Of a stretch of DNA of 27,585 nt, positions 7,444-14,557 are shown piece after piece (the first letter of the stretch is position 1; every line of letters starts with the position of its first letter). Below the pieces are notes generated by a model. It saw nothing but the letters and a program-made list of their open reading frames with translations. It was not told where the DNA came from and made no database searches. Source of the stretch: Bacillota bacterium (GTDB taxonomy: Bacteria; Bacillota; Clostridia; Oscillospirales; Ethanoligenentaceae). Location: the NCBI GenBank assembly GCA_023391835.1, contig JAEWAE010000076.1, positions 1 to 27,585 on the forward strand. Direction: 5' to 3'. The position numbers were made by a program, and so were the translations under genes.

Positions 7444-8577
7444 ATGGCACGAAAAACATCTGGTAAAAAGTCCAAACGCAAGCAGCGCCCCTCCTGGGGC
7501 TTTTGCTGGAGTCTCGCGCTGCTGCCGGCCGCGCTGCTGCTGCGGCAGTATCTGGCCGCCCGCCCGCAGCTGACGGAAAAGACCTACAGCCGCGAAGTCT
7601 ACCCAGTGCTCAGCCGGATACTGGCGGGCATCACGGGCCTTTTCCCCTTCTCGGTGGCCCAGGTGCTGCTGGTGATGCTGGCCGTGTGGGTGCTCTGGGT
7701 GGTGGTGCGCAGCTGCATACGCGCTGTGGGCCGGCGGCGGCCCTCCTGGCTGCTCCACGGGTTGCTGCGGCTCACCGCCATAGCGTCGGTGCTCGGGTGT
7801 CTGTTTTACGCCCTGTGGGGGTACAATTATTACCGCCTGCCTCTGGCGCAAAACCTCCACTATAAGAGCGGCACCCCCACGGCGGCGGAGCTCACCGCCC
7901 TGACGGCGGATGAGATCACCAAAGTCAACGCCCTCTGCCCGAATATTACATACAGTAAAAACGGCCAGTCGGTTTACGCCGGCGGCTTCACCGGCATGAA
8001 AAGCCAGGTCAATGCAGGCTACGGCTGGCTGACGGCGGATGAGAGTCCCTCCGACCCGCTGATTGGCCGGGCTTATTCTGCCCCCAAGGCGATGTGGTTC
8101 TCGTCCCGGCTGGCCTACACGGGCATCGAGGGGATTTTTGTGCCATTCACCTATGAGCCCACCATCAACACTGATTACCCGACCTTCGTGCTGCCCTTCA
8201 CCATTTCCCACGAGACGGCCCACCTGAAAGGCTTCGCGAGGGAAGATGAGGCCAACTTCATGGCCTATCTCGCCTGTCTGCGCAACCCGGATATATACTA
8301 TCAGTATTCCGGTCACATGAATGCGCTGCTTTATCTGTCGGACGCCCTCTATGAGACCGACCCGAATCAGTGGACCGCCCAGTTTAAGAAGCTCGACAGC
8401 CGGGCGGCCGCCGACCTTAATGCCTACACCGCCTACGTCAAGCGCCACGAGGGCTCGGTGGACCGCATCTCGAGCGAGGTAAACGACCGGTATCTCAAGA
8501 CCCAAGGCCAGAGCGGGGTCGTCAGCTACGACAACTTCGTCATCCTGCTGGCCGACCGGTACCGCACGGGTCAGTGA
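7444..8577 (+). CDS. DUF3810 family membrane protein with an HExxH motif
   Basis: The 377-aa protein opens with a Lys/Arg-rich tail and then three hydrophobic segments (about residues 18-38, 66-90 and 103-125). A large domain follows. It contains H256-E-T-A-H260 and then R-E-D-E-A-N-F-M-A-Y, an arrangement like zinc metallopeptidases with a downstream acidic ligand. This matches the uncharacterised DUF3810 family; whether members cleave peptides is not established to my knowledge. By the positive-inside rule the domain after the third segment probably lies outside the membrane. It starts 1 nt after the DUF2007-like gene and is followed 28 nt later by a GNAT acetyltransferase. Confidence 0.85.
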   Translation: MARKTSGKKSKRKQRPSWGFCWSLALLPAALLLRQYLAARPQLTEKTYSREVYPVLSRILAGITGLFPFSVAQVLLVMLAVWVLWVVVRSCIRAVGRRRPSWLLHGLLRLTAIASVLGCLFYALWGYNYYRLPLAQNLHYKSGTPTAAELTALTADEITKVNALCPNITYSKNGQSVYAGGFTGMKSQVNAGYGWLTADESPSDPLIGRAYSAPKAMWFSSRLAYTGIEGIFVPFTYEPTINTDYPTFVLPFTISHETAHLKGFAREDEANFMAYLACLRNPDIYYQYSGHMNALLYLSDALYETDPNQWTAQFKKLDSRAAADLNAYTAYVKRHEGSVDRISSEVNDRYLKTQGQSGVVSYDNFVILLADRYRTGQ

Positions 8578-8605
8578 CCGTGCCGCGCATGAAAGGAGCC
8601 GTACC

Positions 8606-9319
8606 GTGACATACTATTCCGCCCGGGCGACGGGCCTGCTTAACCGTTCGCCGCTGCTGCACATGGATATGCTTGAAAGCATCCGGCGGGGGCACGCCCA
8701 GATGCTCGAGGTCACCGACCGCAGTGTGCTGCTGCGCGACCTGCCCTCCGGTGCGGTGATGCTCAGCGCCGCGGATGAGGAATCCACCCGCCGCGCGGTG
8801 CTGGCCGCGCCGCCGACCGCCCTTTTCGTGGCCCATCAGCCCTGGCTGCTCGACGCCATTCAGGCCGAGCTCCGGCTGCCGCGGCGGATGGTCTGCCGGC
8901 AGGCAGTCTACCCTGCCGACCAGCCGCTGCCGGTGCCGCCGGCAGCGGATATCCGGCAATTGGATCTTGCCTATCTGCCGCTGGTGGCCGCCCATTATTC
9001 CACGGCCGGCGGGCCGGATTATGTGCGGCAGCGGCTGGCCGCCGGGGTTATGTACGGCGCCTTTGTGGGCGGCGAGCTGGCGGGCTTCATCGGCACCCAT
9101 CCGGAAGGCTCCATCGGCATGCTGGAAGTGCTGCCCGCCTGGCGCCGCCGGGGCCTCGCCACGGCGCTGGAATCGTACCTTATCGGTCGCATGCGCGCCC
9201 GAGGCTATACCCCTTTTGCTCAGATTGTCGAGGATAACGCCCCTTCTCTTGCGCTGCAGCAGAAGTTGGGGCTTTCGCTCGCCGAAGGGCGGGTTTTCTG
9301 GCTCACCCGGCCGGAATGA
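8606..9319 (+). CDS. GNAT-family N-acetyltransferase
   Basis: The 237-aa protein has a C-terminal GNAT fold. The segment M-L-E-V-L-P-A-W-R-R-R-G-L-A-T-A-L (about residues 173-189) is the acetyl-CoA-binding motif A with the expected R-R-x-G-x-A core. N-A-P-S-L-A-L-Q-Q-K-L-G is the usual end-of-fold helix. The N-terminal ~110 residues are less typical and may shape the acceptor site. The GTG at 8606 is chosen because AAAGGAG precedes it at suitable spacing. It is the last gene of the DUF2007/DUF3810 operon and is followed by an inverted repeat and a strong bidirectional terminator. The acceptor substrate is unknown. Confidence 0.85.
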   Translation: MTYYSARATGLLNRSPLLHMDMLESIRRGHAQMLEVTDRSVLLRDLPSGAVMLSAADEESTRRAVLAAPPTALFVAHQPWLLDAIQAELRLPRRMVCRQAVYPADQPLPVPPAADIRQLDLAYLPLVAAHYSTAGGPDYVRQRLAAGVMYGAFVGGELAGFIGTHPEGSIGMLEVLPAWRRRGLATALESYLIGRMRARGYTPFAQIVEDNAPSLALQQKLGLSLAEGRVFWLTRPE

Positions 9320-9324
9320 CCACA

Positions 9325-9361
9325 GGTTTTCCACAGATGACGGGGCAAGCGGTGGAAAACC
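9325..9361. repeat. Inverted repeat with DnaA-box-like arms
   Basis: GGTTTTCCAC at 9325-9334 and its exact reverse complement at 9352-9361 flank 17 nt, directly after the GNAT stop codon. The left arm continues as TTTTCCACA, one mismatch from the DnaA box TTATCCACA; the right arm has two mismatches. It has no T-tract of its own. It may be a secondary hairpin ahead of the terminator or a weak protein-binding site. Confidence 0.5.
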
Positions 9362-9382
9362 CGCGGCTCCATCCTTTCAAAA

Positions 9383-9427
9383 GCGGCGCCCCTCCGGGAG
9401 ATTCCCGGAGGGGTGCCGCCTGATTTT
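9383..9427. terminator. Bidirectional terminator between GNAT and oxidoreductase genes
   Basis: A 17-bp stem (9383-9399 with 9403-9419, one G-T wobble) and a 3-nt loop carry T-rich sequence on the plus side (9423-9427) and an A-run on the left that gives T's on the minus side. It separates two converging genes. Confidence 0.9.
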
Positions 9428-9433
9428 TGAGTG

Positions 9434-10714
9434 TCAGCGCATTGCGTCAAGTTCCACCAGCCGACCGCCGGCAAGGCGGGATTTTTCCGCCGCCATGGCG
9501 ATATAGTGGCTCTCCATTGAACGTTCCAGCGACGTGATGTTGGGCGCCTCTTTGCCTTCCAGCTCCAGATCGAGAAATTCGCTCACCAGCTGGTTGTCGC
9601 CGCCGCCGTGGCCGGAAAAATCCTGCGCCAGCTTGGTGACATCGATGACTTCCCGCGGCTTGCCAAATACCCCGATATCAATGGTATTCTGGTGCATGTC
9701 TGCCACAATGTCGCCCCGGGTGCCCATGAATTTGCCGTACCGGCCACCCTGGGCGGTAAACGCCGCCATCGTGAAGCTCATGGTGCTGCCGTCGGTCATT
9801 TCCATATTGACGACCTGATGGTCGACCACGTTGTTGTCGCAGTAATAGACGCAGCGGCCGTAGGGGCCTTTCCGGATCGCCTCGCGGATTTTTTCCTCGG
9901 TGGGGTGCATGGCCACCACATCACAAGGCCAGCCGTTGTGCCCATGGGCGATGCCGGTGGCCTCATTTGTGATATAAATTTTTTCCGCGTCGAAGGGGCA
10001 GTCCTTTTTCGCCTTGCAGCCGTCCATGCAGCGAAGGGCCGCGCCCTCGGGGGCATTCTCGGCCTTGAAAAGCCGGGTGCTGCCAAACGAAGAAACGCTC
10101 CGGCAGTGCTTGCCCGCCAGCCACAGATACAGATCCATGTCATGGCAGCATTTTTGCAGGATCATGGGACTGGTCTGGTTAGAGTTGCGCCAGTTGCCGC
10201 GCACGAAGGAATGGCACTGATGCCAGTAGCAGACGTTCTCAATGCCCATCATGGAAACCACGTCGCCGATGACGCCCGCGTCGAGCAGCTCCTTAAGCTT
10301 CATGTAAAACGGCGTGTAACGCAGCACATGGCAGACCACCACTTTGCGCCCGCACTCTTTCGCCACCTTCACGATTTCCCGGCATTCGTCGAGATTGGGC
10401 GAGATGGGTTTTTCCAGCAGCAGGTCGTAGCCTTTTTTCAACGCGGGGATGGCCTGCCGTACGTGTTGTCTGTCCTGTGTCGCGATCACCATCGCGTCGG
10501 CCAGACGGGGCTGCGCGAGCATCTCTTCCGCGCTGGAAAAGCAGAGCTCGGGCGGGATATGATACCGCGCGGCCACGTCGGCCACCTTGGCGGGGTCGAT
10601 GTCGGCGATGCCGGTCATTTCCATGCGGTCGGCAAACAGCTTCACCGTGGGGGCGTAAGTATCCTTGCCGCGGCTGCCCAGCCCGGCAAAAGCCACTTTC
10701 AATTTCCTGCTCAT
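9434..10714 (-). CDS. Gfo/Idh/MocA-family oxidoreductase
   Basis: The 426-aa NAD(P)-dependent dehydrogenase probably acts on a sugar, sugar acid or inositol-like substrate in the cytoplasm. Its N-terminal Rossmann fold has A-G-L-G-S-R-G (residues 10-16). E101-K-P follows, where the Lys is catalytic in the family, and C-C-H-D-M-D-L (about 189-195) provides the family's active-site His/Asp. A cysteine group R-C-M-D-G-C-K-A-K-K-D-C-P (C229, C233, C239) sits in the C-terminal domain and may bind a metal. The ATG at 10714 is preferred: AGAGGAAG lies about 8 nt upstream and the Rossmann strand begins right after it. It is divergent from an AraC regulator, a common layout when the regulator controls the enzyme gene. 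Confidence 0.9.
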   Translation of the reverse strand: MSRKLKVAFAGLGSRGKDTYAPTVKLFADRMEMTGIADIDPAKVADVAARYHIPPELCFSSAEEMLAQPRLADAMVIATQDRQHVRQAIPALKKGYDLLLEKPISPNLDECREIVKVAKECGRKVVVCHVLRYTPFYMKLKELLDAGVIGDVVSMMGIENVCYWHQCHSFVRGNWRNSNQTSPMILQKCCHDMDLYLWLAGKHCRSVSSFGSTRLFKAENAPEGAALRCMDGCKAKKDCPFDAEKIYITNEATGIAHGHNGWPCDVVAMHPTEEKIREAIRKGPYGRCVYYCDNNVVDHQVVNMEMTDGSTMSFTMAAFTAQGGRYGKFMGTRGDIVADMHQNTIDIGVFGKPREVIDVTKLAQDFSGHGGGDNQLVSEFLDLELEGKEAPNITSLERSMESHYIAMAAEKSRLAGGRLVELDAMR

Positions 10715-10746
10715 AACGGATTCTTCCTCTCGCTTCATTTGCTCAC

Positions 10747-10775
10747 AGTATACGGATTTTCCGCTCCGACGGCAA
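10747..10775 (-). promoter_or_regulatory. Promoter of the oxidoreductase gene
   Basis: On the minus strand TTGCCG (10775-10770) and TATACT (10752-10747) are spaced by 17 bp. The -10 ends about 32 bp before the ATG at 10714. Confidence 0.65.
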
Positions 10776-10891
10776 GGCACGATCGTCCGCATAACTATCC
10801 CAATTGTCCAATTCCCGGCCCGGCGGGGTGGTCGGCCGGCGGCGCGCGGGGGCAAACGACCGCCCCTCTTTTCGACGCGTTTGTCCTGCGG

Positions 10892-10897
10892 TATAAT
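10892..10897 (+). promoter_or_regulatory. -10 element of the AraC regulator gene
   Basis: A perfect TATAAT lies 40 bp before the regulator's ATG. No good -35 is present: TTCGAC at 10871-10876 is only 15 bp away and TTTTCG at 10869 is a poor match. The promoter may depend on an activator or be weak. Confidence 0.5.
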
Positions 10898-10937
10898 AGA
10901 ATTATCCGAAAACCGACCGCTGCGGGGAGGGATCGCC

Positions 10938-11900
10938 ATGGCTTATGTCAGCACCCGGCTGAACCGGGAAATCCGCATCGACAAAATTGTGACCGTCCAC
11001 TATTTCGAGTACGCCAGGCACTTTGCCTTTTGCGGCGAGGCCCACGATTTCTGGGAATTTCTCTATGTCGATAAGGGCGTGGTGGAGGTGCGGGCGGGCG
11101 ATACCCGCCGCACTCTGCGCCGGGGCGACCTGATTTTTCACCGGCCCATGGAGTTCCACGCCGTGAAGGCCGGGGATAACACGGCACCCAGCCTGGCTGT
11201 GGTGTCGTTTGTGTGCACCTCCCCCGCCATGGCGCGGTTTTACGGCGCGTTTTTCCGCACGGAGGACGCCGAGCGCCGGCTGATTTCACGCGTGATTACC
11301 GAGGCCCGGCTGGCTTTCGCGGCGCCTCTGAACCTGCCTGACGTGGAAAAACTCAGCCGCCGCCCGGCAGCATCATTCGGTGCCGAGCAGCTTGTCGGCG
11401 CCGCGTTGGAAGAGCTGCTCATCCGTCTGGCCCGGCGGCAGGACCGGATACTGCCCCTGCCCGGGGCTGTCGGTGGCCGCCTCGCATCGGCGCCCCTGCC
11501 CGACGCGGAAGCGGACGGCCGCGACGCCCAGACTCTGCGTTTTGTGCTGGATTATCTGCGCAGTCATCTGGGCGAGCGCCGCACGGTGCCACAGATCGCC
11601 GACGCAGTGCTAATCAGCCGCTCCTCCCTGCAGGAGCTGTTCCACCGCGCGCTGGGGTGCGGCGTCATGCAGTATTTCACCCGCATGAAGGTGGAGGCGG
11701 CCCGGCAGCTGCTTCAGGAGGGCGGGCGCACCTGCGCCCAGGTGGCGGAGCTGCTCGCCTTCGGCAGTCCGTCTTATTTTGCCCGCTGCTTTGGCAAAGA
11801 GACGGGCATGACCCCCCGGGAATACGCGGACTCGGTCAACCGCATCTCCGACGCCGTCAGCCGCGCCGCACGGCGGACGGAGACGCCCGGCCCGCTGTGA
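10938..11900 (+). CDS. AraC-family transcriptional regulator with an N-terminal cupin
   Basis: The 320-aa protein has an N-terminal sugar-binding cupin (about residues 15-95, with H36-D-F-W-E-F and the R-R-G-D-L-I-F-H-R-P strand). A linker follows. The C-terminal AraC DNA-binding domain (about 200-300) has helix-turn-helix units at about 217-237 and 266-286, the second within the A-F-G-S-P-S-Y-F-A-R-C-F motif. The ATG at 10938 has GGGGAGG upstream at 7 nt. It is divergent from the Gfo/Idh/MocA dehydrogenase gene, so it probably controls that gene in response to a sugar. The inducer is unknown. Confidence 0.9.
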   Translation: MAYVSTRLNREIRIDKIVTVHYFEYARHFAFCGEAHDFWEFLYVDKGVVEVRAGDTRRTLRRGDLIFHRPMEFHAVKAGDNTAPSLAVVSFVCTSPAMARFYGAFFRTEDAERRLISRVITEARLAFAAPLNLPDVEKLSRRPAASFGAEQLVGAALEELLIRLARRQDRILPLPGAVGGRLASAPLPDAEADGRDAQTLRFVLDYLRSHLGERRTVPQIADAVLISRSSLQELFHRALGCGVMQYFTRMKVEAARQLLQEGGRTCAQVAELLAFGSPSYFARCFGKETGMTPREYADSVNRISDAVSRAARRTETPGPL

Positions 11901-11925
11901 CAACCGGCCGCCGCTATGGTATAAT
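11897..11925 (+). promoter_or_regulatory. Strong promoter of the PepC gene
   Basis: GTGACA (11897-11902, 5 of 6 consensus) and a perfect TATAAT (11920-11925) are separated by 17 bp. TGG directly before the -10 gives an extended -10. The -35 overlaps the stop codon of the AraC regulator gene. Confidence 0.85.
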
Positions 11926-11973
11926 AGACACGCAGACCCCCAATCTGTCTGCAGAATATCGGAGGTATGGATT

Positions 11974-13314
11974 ATGGATATGCCGGAAGGCTCCCTCACC
12001 CCCGCCATGCTGGCGGCGTTCGACCGCAGCTACGGGGCCGACCCCAACAATAAAATGCTCGAAAACATCATCACCCAGAACGGCCTCAAGCAGACCGCCC
12101 TGCGCCGTGACACCGTGACGCAGGACCCGATGGTTTTTTCCGTCGAGCTGCCCAAGGTCAAGGCGACCAATCAGAAAAAGAGCGGCCGCTGCTGGGCTTT
12201 CGCCGGGCTCAACCTGATCCGGCGCAAGGCGGCCGCGCGCCTGAGTGCCGACCCGGAAGATTTCGAGCTTTCGCAGAATTACACCACCTTTTTCGACAAG
12301 CTGGAAAAGGCGAACAGCTTTTACGAGGCGGTCATCCGGTTCCACGATCAGACGCCGCTGGACCGTGAGACGCTCTATCTGATGTCCAACGGCATGGCTC
12401 AGGGCGGCACCTGGGATTATTTCCGGGAGCTTGTCAAAAAGTACGGCGTCGTACCCAAGGCCGTCATGCCCGAAACCAAAGACAGTGAGGAAGCCGAAAC
12501 CTATACGCGGCTGCTTTCCAAAAAACTGCGGAGGGACGCCGTCGAGCTGCGGCGCCTGCTTGGCGAAGGCCGCTCCGCGGCCGAGGTGCGCGCGGTCAAG
12601 GAAGCCCACATGGCGGAAATTTACGGCATGCTCTGCAAAGTGCTCGGGCAGCCGCCGGTCCGCTTCGCTTATGAGTATTACGACAAGGACCACGCCTATC
12701 ACCGGCTGGAAGAAATGACCCCGCCGGAATTCGGCCGCCGGTATCTGGACACCGACCTGGAGGATTACGCGGTGATCGGCAACGTGCCCGCCTTCAATAA
12801 GGAATACGGCCGGCTCTATCAAGAGCGGGATTATGTGTCGGATATCTGGAAGCTGTCGAACCAACGTTTCCTCAATCTGGAGCTTGCCGACATGAAGGCC
12901 CTGACCCTCCGCGCACTGCAGGATGGGGAGCCCGTCTGCTTTGCCTGCAACGTGACGCAGGATTCCAACCGGGATCTGGAGCTTTTTGATGACGGCCTGT
13001 ACCAATACAACCGGCTCTTCGGCCTGGATTTTTCCATGAGCAAAGGCGATATGCTCGACTATAAGGATGTCGAGCCGGAGCACATGATGCTCCTCACCGG
13101 CGTCAATTTGGTGGACGGCCGTCCCAACCGCTGGAAGGTCGAAAACAGTTGGGGCGACGAAAAGAAAAACAAGGGCTTTTTCGTCATGAGCGACCGCTTC
13201 TTCGACCTCTATGTGTTCGAGTGTGTGGTACCGAAAAAGTATCTCTCGCCCGAGCAGCTTCGGATGCTCGCCCAGACTCCCGTGGATTTCGAGCCATGGG
13301 ACTGCATGCACTGA
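11974..13314 (+). CDS. pepC: Aminopeptidase C (bleomycin hydrolase family, C1B)
   Basis: The 446-aa cytoplasmic cysteine aminopeptidase has a papain-like fold that normally assembles as a hexameric self-compartmentalising barrel and trims peptides from the N-terminus. The catalytic triad is visible: C73 in S-G-R-C-W-A-F-A, H370 in E-H-M-M-L-L-T-G and N391 in V-E-N-S-W-G. Length and spacing agree with the family. GGAGG lies 8 nt before the ATG at 11974. The gene has its own strong promoter and is followed by a palindromic terminator, so it is probably monocistronic. It likely serves peptide use and protein turnover. Confidence 0.95.
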   Translation: MDMPEGSLTPAMLAAFDRSYGADPNNKMLENIITQNGLKQTALRRDTVTQDPMVFSVELPKVKATNQKKSGRCWAFAGLNLIRRKAAARLSADPEDFELSQNYTTFFDKLEKANSFYEAVIRFHDQTPLDRETLYLMSNGMAQGGTWDYFRELVKKYGVVPKAVMPETKDSEEAETYTRLLSKKLRRDAVELRRLLGEGRSAAEVRAVKEAHMAEIYGMLCKVLGQPPVRFAYEYYDKDHAYHRLEEMTPPEFGRRYLDTDLEDYAVIGNVPAFNKEYGRLYQERDYVSDIWKLSNQRFLNLELADMKALTLRALQDGEPVCFACNVTQDSNRDLELFDDGLYQYNRLFGLDFSMSKGDMLDYKDVEPEHMMLLTGVNLVDGRPNRWKVENSWGDEKKNKGFFVMSDRFFDLYVFECVVPKKYLSPEQLRMLAQTPVDFEPWDCMH

Positions 13315-13410
13315 CCGGCCTTTTGGCCGCATAAATCGGTACCCCGGCAAAAAATATTGAATCTTCAAAATGCATTGTGCATGGAGTTCCGTGACGGCCA
13401 GATATTCATG

Positions 13411-13457
13411 ACAAACAAAGGGATTTGAACTCTGAAAGTTCAAATCCCTTTGTTTGT
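13411..13457. terminator. Long perfect palindrome, probable bidirectional terminator
   Basis: Two 21-bp arms (13411-13431 and 13437-13457) are perfectly complementary around a 5-nt loop. The ends are A-rich on the left and T-rich on the right (CCCTTTGTTTGT), as in bidirectional terminators. It would end PepC transcripts on the plus strand and back up the tRNA terminator on the minus strand. The inner arm resembles a tRNA T-arm (GGGATTTGAAC), which is unusual for a simple terminator. Confidence 0.65.
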
Positions 13458-13494
13458 GTCTTATGCTCGATTTAGATGCAGGTAAATGGGCGGG

Positions 13495-13528
13495 AAAAAG
13501 CAAAACGCCCTCCACAAACGTGAAGGGC
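13495..13528 (-). terminator. Terminator of the tRNA-Ala transcript
   Basis: On the minus strand an 8-bp stem (13528-13521 with 13514-13507, one wobble) and a 6-nt loop are followed by GTTTTGCTTTTT. It lies 23 bp downstream of the tRNA 3' end. Confidence 0.8.
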
Positions 13529-13551
13529 ACAATTGCTTCCGGTGAAACCGT

Positions 13552-13627
13552 TGGTGGAGATGGAGGGATTCGAACCCTTGACCCCCACGTTGCGAACGTG
13601 GTGCTCTCCCAGCTGAGCTACACCCCC
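13552..13627 (-). tRNA. tRNA-Ala (anticodon CGC), CCA encoded
   Basis: The 76-nt tRNA folds completely: acceptor GGGGGTG with CATCTCC, D-stem GCTC/GAGC, anticodon stem CCACG/CGTGG, loop TTCGCAA and T-loop TTCGAAT. The anticodon is CGC, reading GCG. The acceptor carries the G3-U70 wobble, the identity element of alanine tRNAs, which independently confirms the assignment. The base pair at the foot of the T-stem (49-65) is an A-C mismatch. The terminal CCA is genome-encoded. Confidence 0.97.
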
Positions 13628-13669
13628 AAGTATACGGGAAAGGACAATCGTCTTTTCCGTCGCTTATCT

Positions 13670-13698
13670 ATTTTACCGTCCGGCATGTCATTTGTCAA
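13670..13698 (-). promoter_or_regulatory. Promoter of the tRNA-Ala gene
   Basis: On the minus strand a perfect TTGACA (13698-13693) and TAAAAT (13675-13670) are spaced by 17 bp, about 43 bp before the tRNA. The -35 overlaps the stop codon of the endonuclease III gene. Confidence 0.88.
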
Positions 13699-14354
13699 GA
13701 GTTTTTGTGTGCCGCGGCGGGAAAATCCGCCGCCGAGGGGCAGCCCGGCGCCAGACAGCACCGGTCGCACCGCGGCGCGCGCGCCGTGCATACCGCCCGG
13801 CCGTGCCACACCAGCCGGTGGCAGAACATGCCGGATTTTTCCGGCGGCAGCAGGGGCCGGAGCTGCTTTTCCACCTTGGCCGGGTCTTTGCTGGTGACAA
13901 GCCCCAGACGGTTGGTGATGCGGATGCAATGGGTGTCGCACACGATGGAAGGCTTGCCGTAAATATCCCCCGCCACCAGGTTGGCGGTCTTGCGGCCCAC
14001 GCCGGGGAGCTTTACCAGTTCCTCAATGGTGTCGGGCACCCGCCCGCCGTAGTCGCGCAGCAGCATCTGGCACATGCCCACGATGTCGCGGGCCTTTGTC
14101 TTATAAAAGCCGCAGGAATAGATCAACCGGCCGATATCGGCCACATCCGCGGCGGCGAAGGCTTCCGCGGTGGGGTAGGCCGCAAAAAGCGCCGGCGTCA
14201 CCAGATTCACCCGGGCGTCGGTGCACTGGGCCGACAGCCGGGTGGCGATGAGCAGCTCCAACGCGCTGCGGCTTTCCAGCGAGCATTTCGCATCCGGGTA
14301 TTCTTTTTCCAGCATTTCCACCGCCCAAAGGGCCCGTCTGCGCAATTCTTCCAT
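13695..14354 (-). CDS. nth: Endonuclease III, base-excision DNA glycosylase/AP lyase
   Basis: The 219-aa enzyme removes oxidised pyrimidines from DNA and nicks abasic sites. Its helix-hairpin-helix is L-P-G-V-G-R-K-T-A with catalytic K122, and the catalytic aspartate is D140 in C-D-T-H-C. The [4Fe-4S] cluster ligands are C189, C196, C199 and C205, with the C-x6-C-x2-C-x5-C pattern. All these positions are two residues beyond those of E. coli Nth (K120, D138, C187-C203), so the protein is full length. GGAGG lies 6 nt before the ATG at 14354. It is transcribed divergently from serine hydroxymethyltransferase and followed by tRNA-Ala. Confidence 0.97.
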   Translation of the reverse strand: MEELRRRALWAVEMLEKEYPDAKCSLESRSALELLIATRLSAQCTDARVNLVTPALFAAYPTAEAFAAADVADIGRLIYSCGFYKTKARDIVGMCQMLLRDYGGRVPDTIEELVKLPGVGRKTANLVAGDIYGKPSIVCDTHCIRITNRLGLVTSKDPAKVEKQLRPLLPPEKSGMFCHRLVWHGRAVCTARAPRCDRCCLAPGCPSAADFPAAAHKNS

Positions 14355-14400
14355 GGTGTGCCTCCGCTCTTTCGACTTTATGCGACTGTTTCCGCTCTCT

Positions 14401-14429
14401 ATGATAGCACAAAAGCCCGGGCCGGTAAA
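14401..14429 (-). promoter_or_regulatory. Probable promoter of the endonuclease III gene
   Basis: On the minus strand TTTACC (14429-14424) and TATCAT (14406-14401) are spaced by 17 bp, about 46 bp before the nth start. Each element has a mismatch or two, so it may be weak. Confidence 0.5.
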
Positions 14430-14439
14430 CCGGAAAGCC

Positions 14440-14468
14440 TTGTCTTCGCGCAGGCAATCTTATATAAT
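14440..14468 (+). promoter_or_regulatory. Promoter of glyA and the esterase gene
   Basis: TTGTCT (14440-14445) and a perfect TATAAT (14463-14468) are spaced by 17 bp. The leader to the glyA start is about 80 nt and shows no riboswitch that I can recognise. Confidence 0.78.
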
Positions 14469-14557
14469 AAAGGTATACGTTTCCGTCAGGCTCTGCCCCG
14501 GCGTGTCCGCCCCGTCCGGCCGCCGCTGTGCGAACTGCAAGTGAGAGGAAGTAGCAA

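Noticed and set aside
13552..13627. Integrated element at the tRNA-Ala gene
   Set aside because: No integrase, direct repeat of the tRNA 3' end or foreign-looking genes flank it; neighbours are housekeeping genes.
14469..14557. Possible riboswitch (for example glycine-responsive) in the glyA leader
   Set aside because: The ~80-nt leader shows no recognisable aptamer core or terminator/antiterminator pair.
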